From Clostridiaceae bacterium (GTDB taxonomy: Bacteria; Bacillota; Clostridia; Lachnospirales; Lachnospiraceae), in contig CABJBA010000012.1 in NCBI GenBank assembly GCA_902363735.1, positions 103,906 through 167,905 of the forward strand: DNA of 64,000 nucleotides. Reading direction: 5' to 3'. The notes below the pieces were generated by a model. It saw only the letters and a list, made by a program, of their open reading frames with translations, was not told the origin of the DNA and did not search any database. This document shows, in pieces, positions 36,414 to 46,483 of the stretch. The number at the start of each line of letters is the position of its first letter. Within the stretch, counting starts at the first letter, position 1. A program made the translations under genes and the position numbers.

Positions 36414-38282
36414 TTAATCCAGCTCTGCTGCTCCTGTATAAAGCTGGTAATACCTGCCCTTTTGGTTTAACAGGTCATCATGGTCTCCCCTCTCAATAAT
36501 CTCCCCGTTTTCCAGTACCATAATAGCATTTGCGTTGCGCACTGTGGAAAGACGATGGGCGATTATAAAGGTGGTGCGGTTGGCCATAAGACGGTCCATG
36601 CCTCTTTCAATATGTTTTTCTGTTCTGGTATCCACCGAACTGGTTGCTTCGTCAAGAATCAGAACAGGTGCCTTTGAAAGAGCCGCTCTGGCAATGTTTA
36701 AAAGCTGCCTCTGACCCTGGCTTAAATTAGCTCCGTCTCCTTCCAGCACTGTATCAAAGCCCTTGGGAAGTTTTATAATAAAGGAATATGCTGACGCTGT
36801 TTTGGCCGCCTGAACGACCTCTTCATCAGTGGCCTCCAGCCTTCCATACCGGATATTTTCCCTTACAGATCCTGTAAATAAATGGGTGTCCTGCAGCACC
36901 ATCGCCACATTGCGGCGAAGATTATCCCGCCTGATGGAACGGATATTCCGTCCGTCAATGGTGATCTCCCCTCCCTGAATATCATAAAAACGGTTCAGAA
37001 GATTGGTAATGGTGGTTTTCCCCGCTCCCGTAGAACCTACAAAAGCGATTTTCTGTCCCGGTTTTGCATAGAGGCTGATATCCTTTAAGATTGCTTTATC
37101 CGGATCATAACCAAATGTTACATGATTCAGGCGTACATATCCACTCATGGGATTGAGTTCTGCATCATCGGTTTCATCCTCAGGCTCAGGTTCTTCATCC
37201 ATAACCGCAAATACCCGTTCCGCTCCTGCAAGAGCAGAGAAAACATTGCTTACCTGCATGGAAATTTCATTAATAGGGCGGCTGAACTGACGGGAAAACA
37301 TCAGAAATACGGTTAAGCCGCCTACATCAAATCCCTTCAGTATACAGAGTAGTCCTCCTATACATGCAGTTAAAATATAGTTTAACTGGCTTAAATTACC
37401 CATAACCGGCATCATGATACCTCCAAAGAACTGGGCATGAATCATCTGGTTTCTTAAATCCTCATTTAGAATATCAAATTCCTCCTCCGCCATTTCTTCA
37501 TGGCAAAAGACCTTTACCACCTTCTGACCACTGATGGTTTCTTCAATGTAGCCATTGACCGCTCCAAGTGAACTTTGCTGGGCAGAAAAATATCTCTGGC
37601 TTTTTGATGCGATAAATCCTCCGGCCTTTATCATAACCGGAACCATGACTATGGTCACCAGTGTCAGCCAGATGTTAGTATAAATCATCAGCACCAGGGT
37701 TCCCACAATGCTGAGCGCTCCGGTGAAAAGCTGAACCAGTGTATTGCTTAACATCTGTCCGATTGTATCCACATCATTACTGAACCGGCTCATCAGGTCT
37801 CCGGTGTTGTTGGTATCATAAAATCTTACAGGCAGCTTTTGCACTTTTCCGAATAAATCATTTCGTATTTTCTGAAGAGAATCCTGGGCAACCGTCAGCA
37901 TGATTCTTGTCTGAACATAATTGCCTGCCACTGCCGCCAAATAGACGGCTGCCATAATTACAAGGCCGCCTGCAAGGCCCGATGCGCTGCCTCTTTCTCC
38001 CCCAAGAGGGACAATATATCGGTTGATAATAGGCCGCAGCATATAGGAGCCTGCCAGATTTGACAGAGTACTGACGATGACGCAGGCCAACGCCGCCCCC
38101 ATAGAAAGCCTGTATTCTTTTAAATAAGACATGAGACGGACTATGGTGATTCTGGAACTCTTGGTAAACGTTGACTTTGCAGGTACTCCGCCTCTTTTAC
38201 TGCCCATATTGGTCTGTTTTTCCGGTGCCGGATTTCTGCCGTAGCGTCTTTTTAAGCTTTCAACTTTCTTCTGGTCATCCAT
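36414..38282 (-). CDS. ABC exporter half-transporter B (catalytically canonical partner)
   Basis: 622 residues. A 50-residue charged N-terminus precedes six membrane helices (residues about 55-360) and a nucleotide-binding domain: Walker A VGSTGAGKTTITNLL, signature LSQGQRQLLNIARA, Walker B VLILDEATSSVD with the catalytic Glu, H loop IIAHRLSTV. Paired with the overlapping gene it should form a heterodimeric multidrug or lipid exporter of the LmrCD/BmrCD/TM287-288 kind. The start overlaps the partner's end by 31 bases. The MarR regulator upstream suggests induction by a toxic compound. Confidence 0.9.
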   Translation of the reverse strand: MDDQKKVESLKRRYGRNPAPEKQTNMGSKRGGVPAKSTFTKSSRITIVRLMSYLKEYRLSMGAALACVIVSTLSNLAGSYMLRPIINRYIVPLGGERGSASGLAGGLVIMAAVYLAAVAGNYVQTRIMLTVAQDSLQKIRNDLFGKVQKLPVRFYDTNNTGDLMSRFSNDVDTIGQMLSNTLVQLFTGALSIVGTLVLMIYTNIWLTLVTIVMVPVMIKAGGFIASKSQRYFSAQQSSLGAVNGYIEETISGQKVVKVFCHEEMAEEEFDILNEDLRNQMIHAQFFGGIMMPVMGNLSQLNYILTACIGGLLCILKGFDVGGLTVFLMFSRQFSRPINEISMQVSNVFSALAGAERVFAVMDEEPEPEDETDDAELNPMSGYVRLNHVTFGYDPDKAILKDISLYAKPGQKIAFVGSTGAGKTTITNLLNRFYDIQGGEITIDGRNIRSIRRDNLRRNVAMVLQDTHLFTGSVRENIRYGRLEATDEEVVQAAKTASAYSFIIKLPKGFDTVLEGDGANLSQGQRQLLNIARAALSKAPVLILDEATSSVDTRTEKHIERGMDRLMANRTTFIIAHRLSTVRNANAIMVLENGEIIERGDHDDLLNQKGRYYQLYTGAAELD

Positions 38283-40015
38283 AAGGCGCTCACCTCCCTG
38301 TCTCTCTGGGAATAATAAATTTCCTGATAAGGTATGCAGGAATCCATCAGTTCTTCATGACATCCCATGCCCACAATCCTTCCATCCTCCAAAACCAGAA
38401 TCTTATCCGCATGTTCAACAGACCCGATTCTCTGTGCAATGATAAATTTAGTGGTGTCTTTTAAGGAAGTCTCAAAGCACTGGCGGATTTTGGCTTCCGT
38501 AGCCGTATCAACAGCTGACGTACTGTCATCTAAAATCAGTATCTTGGGATTTTTTAAAAGGGTTCTTGCAATACAGATCCTCTGTTTCTGGCCTCCGGAT
38601 ACATTGGAACCGCCATGGCCCAATTCCGTATTATAACCATCTTTAAAACTGGAAATAAATCCATCTGCCTGGGCATTTTCTGCCATGAGGAGAATTTCTT
38701 CCATAGATGCATCTCCATCTCCCCAGCGGAGATTTTCTTCTATGGTTCCAGAAAAAAGCACATTTTTCTGGAGAACCATTCCAACTCCCTGCCGCAGATT
38801 TTTAAGGGAATAATCTCTTACGTCAATTCCATCCACCAGCACCTGACCCTCATCGGCATCATAAAGACGTGGAATCATCTGAACCAATGAAGTTTTTCCG
38901 CTTCCTGTCGAGCCAATGATGCCGATAGTCTCTCCCGGTTCTGCAGTAAAGCTGATGCGATCTAAAACCATTTCCTTTGTTCCCTTTTCATACTGGAAAC
39001 AGACATCTTTAAACTCTACTTTTCCATTTGTAACCTGAGCAGATTTACAGGCCGCCTCATCATCAATTAAATCGATTTCTGCATCCAGAACCTCTCTTAC
39101 TCTCTTTAAAGAAGCCATGGCCCTGGAAGCCTGTATGAATACCATGGACAGAAGCATTAAAGATATAAGAATCTGAACAATATAGGTGATAAAAGCCGTC
39201 AGATCACCTACTGGCATTTTTCCTGCAATGATTAAATTACCTCCATACCATACCACTGCCAACGTAGTGAGATTCATAGCCAGCATCATAATGGGCATGG
39301 TGGCAATAACCACCTTCATGGCATCAAGGCTCCCGTTCTTTAAATCCTGGTTGGTGGCTTTAAATTTTTCCATCTCATAATCTTCCCGAACAAAGGATTT
39401 GATGACACGGACATTGGTCAAGGCCTCCTGTACACCAGAATTCAGACGGTCTATTTTCTTTTGCATAGCTCCAAAACGGGGAAATGCTGTTTTTAAAATG
39501 AAAAATATGGCCAGTGTCATAAGAGGGATTACTGCCAACAGAATCAGCACAAGCTGTCCGTTGATCAAATATGCCATTACCAGCCCCCCTACCATCATAC
39601 CGGGAGCCCGAAACAGCAGGCGCAGGCTCATCATCAGCACGTTCTGAATCTGCTGAATGTCGTTAGTCAGTCTGGTGACAAGGGAGCCGGTGCTGAAGTC
39701 GTCAATATTCTGAAAAGAAAATTTCTGAACCTTGCGAAATACATCTTTTCTTAAATCTGTACTGAAGCAGATAGAAGCTTTGGAAGAAAAATAAGAACCT
39801 CCGATTCCTCCTGCCGCCATGACTGCGGCAATCATCAGCATTCTCCCGCCCATTTTTAAAATATAACTCATGTCTCTGACAGCCACTCCGTTGTTGATGA
39901 TCATAGAGGTCATCTTGGGAAGCATGATCTCTCCCAGCACCTCAGCCAGCATCAAAAGGGGGGCCAGAATAAATGCCCCCAAATAGGGCCTTATATATTC
40001 CCAATACCTTTTCAA
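38252..40015 (-). CDS. ABC exporter half-transporter A (degenerate catalytic site)
   Basis: 587 residues starting at TTG 40015 (MKRYWEYIRPYLGAF), AGAGG being 9 bases upstream. Six membrane helices are followed by Walker A IGSTGSGKTSLVQ, an altered signature VSGGQKQRICIARTL, and Walker B ILILDDSTSAVD in which the usual catalytic Glu is Asp. IIAQRIGSV replaces the H-loop His with Gln. These substitutions mark the non-canonical half of heterodimeric exporters. It lies 4 bp after the marR gene. Confidence 0.9.
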   Translation of the reverse strand: MKRYWEYIRPYLGAFILAPLLMLAEVLGEIMLPKMTSMIINNGVAVRDMSYILKMGGRMLMIAAVMAAGGIGGSYFSSKASICFSTDLRKDVFRKVQKFSFQNIDDFSTGSLVTRLTNDIQQIQNVLMMSLRLLFRAPGMMVGGLVMAYLINGQLVLILLAVIPLMTLAIFFILKTAFPRFGAMQKKIDRLNSGVQEALTNVRVIKSFVREDYEMEKFKATNQDLKNGSLDAMKVVIATMPIMMLAMNLTTLAVVWYGGNLIIAGKMPVGDLTAFITYIVQILISLMLLSMVFIQASRAMASLKRVREVLDAEIDLIDDEAACKSAQVTNGKVEFKDVCFQYEKGTKEMVLDRISFTAEPGETIGIIGSTGSGKTSLVQMIPRLYDADEGQVLVDGIDVRDYSLKNLRQGVGMVLQKNVLFSGTIEENLRWGDGDASMEEILLMAENAQADGFISSFKDGYNTELGHGGSNVSGGQKQRICIARTLLKNPKILILDDSTSAVDTATEAKIRQCFETSLKDTTKFIIAQRIGSVEHADKILVLEDGRIVGMGCHEELMDSCIPYQEIYYSQRDREVSALWMTRRKLKA

Positions 40016-40019
40016 TCAG

Positions 40020-40517
40020 TTAATCCTCTCTTTCTGTCTTTTCCTCTTGTATCTGGGACAGGTTTTCATAAATCCGGTCCAGGTACTCCTTCATGTTTTC
40101 CAATTCCTGACCGGAAAATCCGTAAAACATCTGTTTTTCCACATTATGAAAAAAATCCCGGCTGTTCCCCACCATATTCTTCCCTTTTTCTGTCAGGCAG
40201 AGCTGATTCATTCGGTTGTCTTCCTGATCCATGACCCGGGTGATATAGCCTCCCTTTTCAAGTTTTTTTACTGATACTGCTATGGTGGCTGTGGAAACAT
40301 ACAGGCGCTTTGCTATCTCTTTCTGGGAGACATTGGAATGTTCTGACAGCATCATGAGAATCTGGTGCTGGCTGCGGTACACCCCTGTCTTCTTTAAACG
40401 TTCATCAAGAATGGAGCGGTGCAGCTTCATAATCCGCATGTACCAAACCATGACGGTATGCTGAAGGGGAACATCTTTTTTGAAGTTTTCCCTTTCCCAC
40501 GAACACATTGATTTCAT
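40020..40517 (-). CDS. MarR-family transcriptional regulator
   Basis: 165 residues, a winged helix-turn-helix protein. The recognition region is VSQKEIAKRLYVSTATIAVSVKKLEKGGYI and the wing is RVMDQEDNRMNQLCLTEKG. AGGAGG lies 8 bases before the ATG. It is the first gene of the exporter operon and a palindrome lies directly upstream, so it probably represses its own operon until an inducer binds. Confidence 0.9.
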   Translation of the reverse strand: MKSMCSWERENFKKDVPLQHTVMVWYMRIMKLHRSILDERLKKTGVYRSQHQILMMLSEHSNVSQKEIAKRLYVSTATIAVSVKKLEKGGYITRVMDQEDNRMNQLCLTEKGKNMVGNSRDFFHNVEKQMFYGFSGQELENMKEYLDRIYENLSQIQEEKTERED

Positions 40518-40547
40518 TCAAATAACCTCCTTCTGTTAGTTTGTTAA

Positions 40548-40565
40548 TAGTTAGCTAATTAACTA
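40548..40565. promoter_or_regulatory. MarR operator candidate
   Basis: TAGTTA-GCTAAT-TAACTA, perfect 6-bp arms, 31 bases before the marR ATG. The AT-rich TTAG/CTAA form is usual for MarR-family sites. Confidence 0.6.
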
Positions 40566-40616
40566 CATGAAAGTATATCACTTTCTGTTTTTTCCTGCAA
40601 GAGGAAAATTGTAAAA

Positions 40617-40665
40617 CAAAAAAAGAGTGACCGCCCTGATCTGTAACAGGCTTTACACTCTTTTT
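40617..40665 (-). terminator. Terminator of the LysM-GH18 gene
   Basis: AAAAAGAGTG (40620-40629) pairs with CACTCTTTTT (40656-40665), and an inner GCC(C)TG/CAGGC stem stacks on it. T-rich on the minus strand. Confidence 0.8.
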
Positions 40666-40688
40666 ATGATATTTATGTTCCATTTTCG

Positions 40689-41981
40689 TCATACAACCAT
40701 AAGCTTTTCAATGTAATATTGAACATTAATAATAAACCAGATTTGGGCATCGAATCTCATAATAGTCCAAACAGATAAACCCTGGAGATTATATTCATCT
40801 ACCAGCGCTACTCTTGCATTAAAGCTTCTTGCATCTTTACTCCATACTATATGAAATGTGCCGTCAATATCCTCATAGTAGAAAAAAGCTGCCTGTGCTG
40901 CTTCGTTATATTGTATTGGAATTCCGTTTTCCGCTGCAATCTGCACCGCACTGTCATAAGTTATTGCAGTGGCCTCTGTTGCTCCTGGAACATATGGAAG
41001 AGTCCAATCATAGCCCAGTGTGGTGATTCCCAGAAAAATCTTTTCAGGCGGAATAATGTTAACTGAATAGTCTAACAATTGTCTTAATACACTGACTGCA
41101 AAAATTGAACTGGGATAGCTGTAAGACCTTGCCCATTCATAAGAGGCAAATATAATTGCATCTGCAAACTGAGATAATTTGGAATAGTTTATCCGATCCA
41201 GAATTATATTGGGCGTATCAATATTGACAACGGGTGTTATGGTAATCACAATCCTGTAGCCTTCTGCATGAAATATTTCGGCCGCCCTTTCCAGGTATCT
41301 TGCAAAGGCATTTATATTATCATAGGAGATGGTTTCCGTATATATGTTTATACCATAATAACCTTTTGTTTTCAGTATCTCAAGAGTATTATAAATAAGA
41401 AGGTCCTGGATAGAAGGGCTGCTTAAAATATCGTGGGTCACTTCACGGCTGATGAATCCCACATCTGTAATAGTAGAGACAAACATCATGGGAGCAACAC
41501 CATAATCTTTAGCTATCTGAATGATTTTAGTGTCGTCAGCATTCGTTATAATTTCTCCTTCGTTTGTAGCCCTGTAATTAAATATGGTTAAATATGATAA
41601 AAAGGGGAGTGTCTTTTTTAAAACAGATATCTCAATATGAGGAAAGGTATAACCGCTGGTAGCAATGGTCTTTGTTCTGTCAGTTTGATAGCTTATGACT
41701 ATGGTTTCCCCTACATACAGCACTTCCCGGTCGGAAAGATAGGGATTATTTCTCAATAATTCCATAGATGTAGTGCCATGCTGCTTTGCAATGCTCTCTA
41801 ATGTGTCTCCGTCCTGGACGGTATAGAGGGTTTCCGGCTGAACAATTACGATAGTTTGGCCAATTGCCAGATTGCCAGGGTTTACAATTCCGTTTTCTAA
41901 AATAAGTCTGTCGACAGGAATATTATAAATCTTCGATATAGAGTCAATGGTCTCACCAGGTTGAACAACGTGTATTATCAT
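40689..41981 (-). CDS. LysM-repeat GH18-type hydrolase (spore YaaH/SleL-like)
   Basis: 430 residues from ATG 41981 (MIIHVVQPGETIDSISKIYN), GGGAG about 5 bases upstream. Two LysM modules occupy residues 1-47 and about 50-95 (IHVVQPGETIDSI; YTVQDGDTLESIAKQHG). The rest is a GH18 barrel of the spore cortex-lytic YaaH/SleL group (FLSYLTIFNYRATNEGEI, FADAIIFASYEWARSYSYP, KIFLGITTLGYDWTLPY). The motif expected as DGxxxDxE reads YGINIYTE: the acid Glu is kept but the preceding catalytic Asp is Tyr. It lacks a signal peptide, as some spore-coat enzymes do. It may bind peptidoglycan with reduced or altered activity. Confidence 0.82.
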   Translation of the reverse strand: MIIHVVQPGETIDSISKIYNIPVDRLILENGIVNPGNLAIGQTIVIVQPETLYTVQDGDTLESIAKQHGTTSMELLRNNPYLSDREVLYVGETIVISYQTDRTKTIATSGYTFPHIEISVLKKTLPFLSYLTIFNYRATNEGEIITNADDTKIIQIAKDYGVAPMMFVSTITDVGFISREVTHDILSSPSIQDLLIYNTLEILKTKGYYGINIYTETISYDNINAFARYLERAAEIFHAEGYRIVITITPVVNIDTPNIILDRINYSKLSQFADAIIFASYEWARSYSYPSSIFAVSVLRQLLDYSVNIIPPEKIFLGITTLGYDWTLPYVPGATEATAITYDSAVQIAAENGIPIQYNEAAQAAFFYYEDIDGTFHIVWSKDARSFNARVALVDEYNLQGLSVWTIMRFDAQIWFIINVQYYIEKLMVV

Positions 41982-42079
41982 GGCTTCTCCCAATGATCTT
42001 ATTGGTTCTATTATATGCTGATCATATCCTCTCATAACATGATATTATAAAATTATATCTGTATTGCAATTTCTTTTCC

Positions 42080-42111
42080 GGCCGTGTAGTATTTTTCCGT
42101 GCTATACGGCC
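42080..42111. repeat. 10-bp inverted repeat between the GGDEF and LysM genes
   Basis: GGCCGTGTAG (42080-42089) pairs with CTATACGGCC (42102-42111) with one G-U pair. No T run follows on either strand, so it is a weak terminator candidate for the GGDEF gene; function unclear. Confidence 0.4.
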
Positions 42112-42179
42112 CGGAAGCAGGCCGGTCTCAAATACCGGAAACGATTCCTGCAGGACCAAAATCACCAGCACTTTTTTTT

Positions 42180-43070
42180 TCACGGCAGATTAATTTCCCG
42201 TGCTTTTTTAATGGTATACATAGCTTTATCTGCTTTGTCTTGTACCTCACGTAATGATTTACTGTTCTCATCTCCAAAAGCAATGCCGATGCTTGCAGTA
42301 ACGTTTACTACTTCTCCATTTACATCTAAGGATATGCTTTCAATAGCCTCTCTAATTCGTTCTGCTATTTTTATCACCGTAGGTTTATTTGCGTCGTTAA
42401 TAAAAACAGAAAACTCATCTCCTCCAAGCCTGCTGATTAAATCACTTTTCCTGCATACATGCTTTATGCTTCCAGCTACCCTTATTAATATCTCATCACC
42501 AATCTGATGTCCAAACGTGTCATTGATCTGTTTAAAATTATTTAAATCAAGAAATATAACAGCAAATAAACTATCTTTGTTTTTTGGACTATTTTTTAAT
42601 TTAGCTGCCTCATCATAGTATGCACGGCTATTTAATACCCCTGTTAAATAGTCATGTCTGGCATGATATGCTAATTTTCGATTTGCTTCCCAGTATTTTA
42701 CTTCAATTAATTTATTTTTTGTTATATCAGTTAGTGAAACCATCTCGGCAATTACTATTCCATTATAATCTTTTAAAGGCTTTACTGACACGTAATATGT
42801 TTTTTCACCAATCTTTAGTTCATGATCAGGTACCTCTTTCCCTTTGTCAAAAAAATCAAAATCTCTTTTTGAATTGTACAAACTTTGTTTACTCAAGATA
42901 CAGGTTTTTTTGCCAATCAAATCTTTCACCTCAAAGCCTCCAATGGATGCAAGTGCTTTGTTTAAAACAATATACCTTCCATCTCGCGAAACTAATGCCA
43001 TCGCTACAGGCATTGATTCAAACAGATCATCTAGGGAAATAGGCAGATTTAAAAGATTTATATCTTTCAA
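42180..43070 (-). CDS. PAS-GGDEF diguanylate cyclase
   Basis: 296 residues starting at TTG 43070, with AAGGAGGG 7 bases upstream. A PAS domain (LFESMPVAMALVSRDGRYIVLN, residues about 12-125) is joined by a short coiled segment to a GGDEF domain (DYLTGVLNSRAYYDE, FLDLNNFKQINDTFG, SRLGGDEFSVF). The catalytic GGDEF is intact and the inhibitory I-site RxxD (RKSD) lies five residues before it, so it should make cyclic di-GMP under product inhibition. No membrane segment is present. No EAL partner is nearby. Confidence 0.9.
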   Translation of the reverse strand: MKDINLLNLPISLDDLFESMPVAMALVSRDGRYIVLNKALASIGGFEVKDLIGKKTCILSKQSLYNSKRDFDFFDKGKEVPDHELKIGEKTYYVSVKPLKDYNGIVIAEMVSLTDITKNKLIEVKYWEANRKLAYHARHDYLTGVLNSRAYYDEAAKLKNSPKNKDSLFAVIFLDLNNFKQINDTFGHQIGDEILIRVAGSIKHVCRKSDLISRLGGDEFSVFINDANKPTVIKIAERIREAIESISLDVNGEVVNVTASIGIAFGDENSKSLREVQDKADKAMYTIKKAREINLP

Positions 43071-43186
43071 GATGATTCCCTCCTTAGCATAATGATAGGT
43101 ACAATTACTGATATGATTATATCATACAATCAAATAATTAAAATCAATATTTTAGCAGGAGTATAAATGCTCTGTTTTGGTACATT

Positions 43187-43217
43187 AAAAAACCAGCTAT
43201 CTAATACTGATAGCTGG
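43187..43217 (-). terminator. Terminator of ridA
   Basis: CCAGCTATC (43193-43201) with GATAGCTGG (43209-43217), then six T residues on the minus strand. It lies 19 bases past the ridA stop. Confidence 0.88.
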
Positions 43218-43235
43218 CTAAATGTATGAATTTTA

Positions 43236-43595
43236 TTACTGTAATGGCTTATATGCAATACCATCCATTTGACATAAGCAACTCTTTCCAACAAATTCCG
43301 TGGTAGTGGTCATTCTTGCAGGTGCTCCATTTTTAAAATACTCCTCAAATACATCAGCAGCCACTCTAAAATCAGCTATGTCCCTGAGATACAGATTTAT
43401 CTGTACCATATCATCAAGGGTTGCACCAACAGAAGTAAGCGTTTTTTTCATGCTTTCAAATGTTTTTCGCATTTGGTGAACAATATCTTCTTTGTCATGT
43501 CCTCCTCCATGGTGAGCCAGGAAAATGTAATCTCCAGCAATAACACATGAGGAACAAGTCTCATCTTTACAATGAGTTGGCATTCTTTTAATCAT
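43236..43595 (-). CDS. RidA/YjgF-family protein
   Basis: 119 residues, the normal subunit size. VIAGDYIFLAHHGG, FESMKKTLTSVGATLDDMVQINLYL and ARMTTTTEFVGKSC are family blocks; the Arg that contacts the substrate carboxylate is in PARMTTT. RidA proteins hydrolyse reactive enamine/imine intermediates; this branch has an unusual Cys-rich N-terminus (CKDETCSSC). It lies 165 bp after lctD on the same strand and may be read through from the lactate operon. Confidence 0.8.
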   Translation of the reverse strand: MIKRMPTHCKDETCSSCVIAGDYIFLAHHGGGHDKEDIVHQMRKTFESMKKTLTSVGATLDDMVQINLYLRDIADFRVAADVFEEYFKNGAPARMTTTTEFVGKSCLCQMDGIAYKPLQ

Positions 43596-43760
43596 TCCAA
43601 AATCCCCTTTCTCAATACAGAACTAGTGTTCTTTTCACTATATCACATCAACTGTAACTATACAATTATAAAAGAACAATACTTCTTTTAAATTCCGATT
43701 TTGTAAAATAATCTTAATGACCAACCTACTATCATGTTCAAATGTATGCACTCATACGAT

Positions 43761-45164
43761 CTATAACTGACATACTTTATGAGGATTTAAGATATTTTTT
43801 GGATCAAAAGCCTTCTTGATGCCTCTCATAATTTCAACAGTAGCAGGATCCAGCGACTCCATAAGGTAGGACTTCTTGGCATAGCCAATACCGTGTTCAC
43901 CTGATACCTGACCACTTAGTTCTCTGGCTTTACCATAGATCTTATCCATGGCAGCTCTCATTTTCTCCTCCCATTCTTCTTCGCTTAATTCATCCTTTAA
44001 GATATAAGCATGAAGATTTCCATCTCCTGCGTGACCGAAACTTTTGATACGGATGTTTACTTCTTTATATAATCCATGGATATATTCCACCATTTCATTT
44101 ACAGAGCTTCTGGGAACTACTACATCCACTTCATCCATAAAGGAGGTTGAACCTTTGATGGCTTCCAGAAAAGCTCCTCTGGCTTTCCATATGGAATCTT
44201 CTCTTTCCGTGGTATCAGAAATCAGAATATCAATGGCTCCCTGCTCCAGACAAATTCTAGCTACGTTTTCATAGTCTTTTTCAATTTCTTCCGTAGAGTT
44301 GCCATCAAATTTAAGCAGAAGATAAGCATCAGCACTGTTATCTGGGAACTTTTTTCCCAAGTATTTTTCCGCATCAATAATAACTTCCCTCTGCATGAAT
44401 TCAATAGCAGTTGGGATTGCTTTGGACTTGATAATCAGAGGTACGGTACCGATTGCCGTCTCCAGAGATGGAAATGGGATCAGTAAACTGATTGCTTTCT
44501 TGGGCAAAGGAAGAATCTTTAAGGTTGCCTTGGTAATAATTCCAAGAGTTCCTTCTGATCCTACCATCAAATCCTTCATGGCATATCCGGTGCTGTTCTT
44601 TACTACCTTACCGCCAAACTCCACGACCTTGCCATCGGGGAGCACAACTTCCAGCCCTCTTACATAATCTCTGGTCACTCCGTATTTAACGGCCCTCATA
44701 CCTCCGGCATTGGTACTGATATTTCCTCCGATCGTAGCTGATTTCTCACCTGGATCCGGAGGATAAAACAAATCTCTCTCCTGTACATAGGCTGCCAGTT
44801 CCATAAGCAATACTCCAGGCTCTACTGTAATGGAAAGATTATCCTCATCCAGTTCCAGAAAATGATTCATAAGACTGGTATCCAGCATGATACCATGCTC
44901 GATTGCAACAGAAGCTCCAACCAGACCCGTGCCTGAACCTCTGGGCGTTACAGGTATTGCATTCTCATAGGCATATTTCATAATTGAAGAAACTTCTTCG
45001 GTGGATTGAACCTTTACCACCACATCCGGATAACTGACAGTGTCGCTTAACTCATCATGGCTGTATTCTTCATTAATATTCTCACCGTAAAGAATTCTCT
45101 CGTCCTTATTTATAATACTTCGTATATAATTAATATCTTCCAAGTCCAACTTTTTATAATTCAT
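43761..45164 (-). CDS. lctD: FAD-linked lactate dehydrogenase subunit
   Basis: 467 residues, GlcD/LdhD-type. The N-terminal FAD-binding domain has [20 protein letters not shown] and [20 protein letters not shown]; the C-terminal oxidase part has [17 protein letters not shown] and [12 protein letters not shown], ending in [11 protein letters not shown]. Together with the Etf subunits encoded just upstream it should form the lactate dehydrogenase/Etf complex known from Acetobacterium, which oxidises lactate with NAD+ at the cost of reduced ferredoxin. Confidence 0.92.
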   Translation of the reverse strand: MNYKKLDLEDINYIRSIINKDERILYGENINEEYSHDELSDTVSYPDVVVKVQSTEEVSSIMKYAYENAIPVTPRGSGTGLVGASVAIEHGIMLDTSLMNHFLELDEDNLSITVEPGVLLMELAAYVQERDLFYPPDPGEKSATIGGNISTNAGGMRAVKYGVTRDYVRGLEVVLPDGKVVEFGGKVVKNSTGYAMKDLMVGSEGTLGIITKATLKILPLPKKAISLLIPFPSLETAIGTVPLIIKSKAIPTAIEFMQREVIIDAEKYLGKKFPDNSADAYLLLKFDGNSTEEIEKDYENVARICLEQGAIDILISDTTEREDSIWKARGAFLEAIKGSTSFMDEVDVVVPRSSVNEMVEYIHGLYKEVNIRIKSFGHAGDGNLHAYILKDELSEEEWEEKMRAAMDKIYGKARELSGQVSGEHGIGYAKKSYLMESLDPATVEIMRGIKKAFDPKNILNPHKVCQL

Positions 45165-45272
45165 TTATTAACCCTGCCTTTCTCATAGCCTGCATATCTT
45201 AAGCCGCAGGTACATATTGGGGTATGAAGTACTGTCTATTTCAAACTAACTTCATTCTAGCTATAACTACAG

Positions 45273-46469
45273 TCAAGCACTAATCGATTTACCAGCTTTG
45301 ATCCGGCTGATGATATCCGGCAGGATTTCATACAAATCCCCAACCAGACAATAATGAGCTGTTTTGAAAATCGGTGCATTTTCATCCTTGTTAATGGCAA
45401 TAATCTGCTCAGCATTATTCATACCCGCCGTAAACTGGACAGAGCCAGATACACCACAGGTAATAATCAGCTTTGGCCTTACAGTACGTCCGCTTAAGCC
45501 TACCTGACATTTAGCTGCCAGCCATCCCGCTTCCATAACCGGACGAGTGCAGGCAAGCTGTCCCCCCAGTATATCAGCAAGTTCTCTTAACAATTCAAGA
45601 TCTTCTTCTTTTTTGACGCCTCTGCCTGCAACTACCAGTACATCAGATGCTTCTATTGACTGCTCTTTCTCTTTTGCAATGATATCTAATACCGATACCT
45701 TACTGCCCAGTTCCTTTGAATCAATCACACAATTAACAATTTCACCGGACATCTCTTCTTTTCTCTCCGGTGCATCCATAACCTTATAACGCACAGTAGC
45801 CATCTGAGGTCTGTGATTGGGAGTTAATATCTGAGCCATAATATTTCCGCCAAAAGCAGGTCTGATCTGTACCAGATCCGTATTTTCATTAATATCCAGG
45901 ATCGTACAGTCAGCGGTTAATCCGGTCTTTAATCTGGCTGCCAGCCTTGGTGCCAGCTGTCTGCCCACCGGAGTTGCTCCCATTAAGACAGCCGTAGGTT
46001 TGATGTTCTCAACAAAATTTTCAAAGGCTTTGGTATATGGCTCCATCTTAAAACGGTCCAGTTCTTCCTTATCATAGACAAATACCTTATCTACGTCATA
46101 ATGCAGCAGTTCTTCACACTGTGTCTGTATATGGTGTCCCATCATTACGGCATATACCGGGTGATTGATCTTTGCTGCGAGTTCTTTTGCTTTTCCGATT
46201 AATTCATAAGTTACGGGATGAATGGCTCCGTCGATATGATCTACATATACTGTAATTCCTCTCCACTGTTCCTTGTCTATGGATTCAACGGCCTCCTCCA
46301 CATATTCAATGGCACCTGCCGGACCTTTTTTCACACAGAGCTTACACATTTTACAAGCAGCATTTATCTGAATCAAGTTGTCTTTCTCCTCAATGGCACC
46401 AAAGGGACAGATGCTGATCAGCTCCTGTTTGTTTCCTACCTTTTCCTGGTTTACAATTAACTTAGCCAT
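45273..46469 (-). CDS. lctC: Electron-transfer flavoprotein alpha subunit with N-terminal ferredoxin domain
   Basis: 398 residues. Residues 1-60 form a ferredoxin-like domain (ICPFGAIE and CKMCKLCVKKGPAGAIEYVEE); one cluster-type Cys set is visible, the second being degenerate. Residues 70-270 are the Etf alpha N-terminal domain and the C-terminal part has the FAD-binding VVAGRGVKKEEDLELL and VGLSGRTVRPKLIITCGVSGSVQFTAGM. It pairs with LctB. AGGAGG precedes the ATG; 14 bp after lctB. Confidence 0.92.
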   Translation of the reverse strand: MAKLIVNQEKVGNKQELISICPFGAIEEKDNLIQINAACKMCKLCVKKGPAGAIEYVEEAVESIDKEQWRGITVYVDHIDGAIHPVTYELIGKAKELAAKINHPVYAVMMGHHIQTQCEELLHYDVDKVFVYDKEELDRFKMEPYTKAFENFVENIKPTAVLMGATPVGRQLAPRLAARLKTGLTADCTILDINENTDLVQIRPAFGGNIMAQILTPNHRPQMATVRYKVMDAPERKEEMSGEIVNCVIDSKELGSKVSVLDIIAKEKEQSIEASDVLVVAGRGVKKEEDLELLRELADILGGQLACTRPVMEAGWLAAKCQVGLSGRTVRPKLIITCGVSGSVQFTAGMNNAEQIIAINKDENAPIFKTAHYCLVGDLYEILPDIISRIKAGKSISA

Positions 46470-46483
46470 ACCTATCTTCCTCC

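Noticed and set aside
42080..42111. Terminator of the GGDEF gene
   Set aside because: The stem is good, but neither strand continues into a T run, so it is listed only as an inverted repeat.
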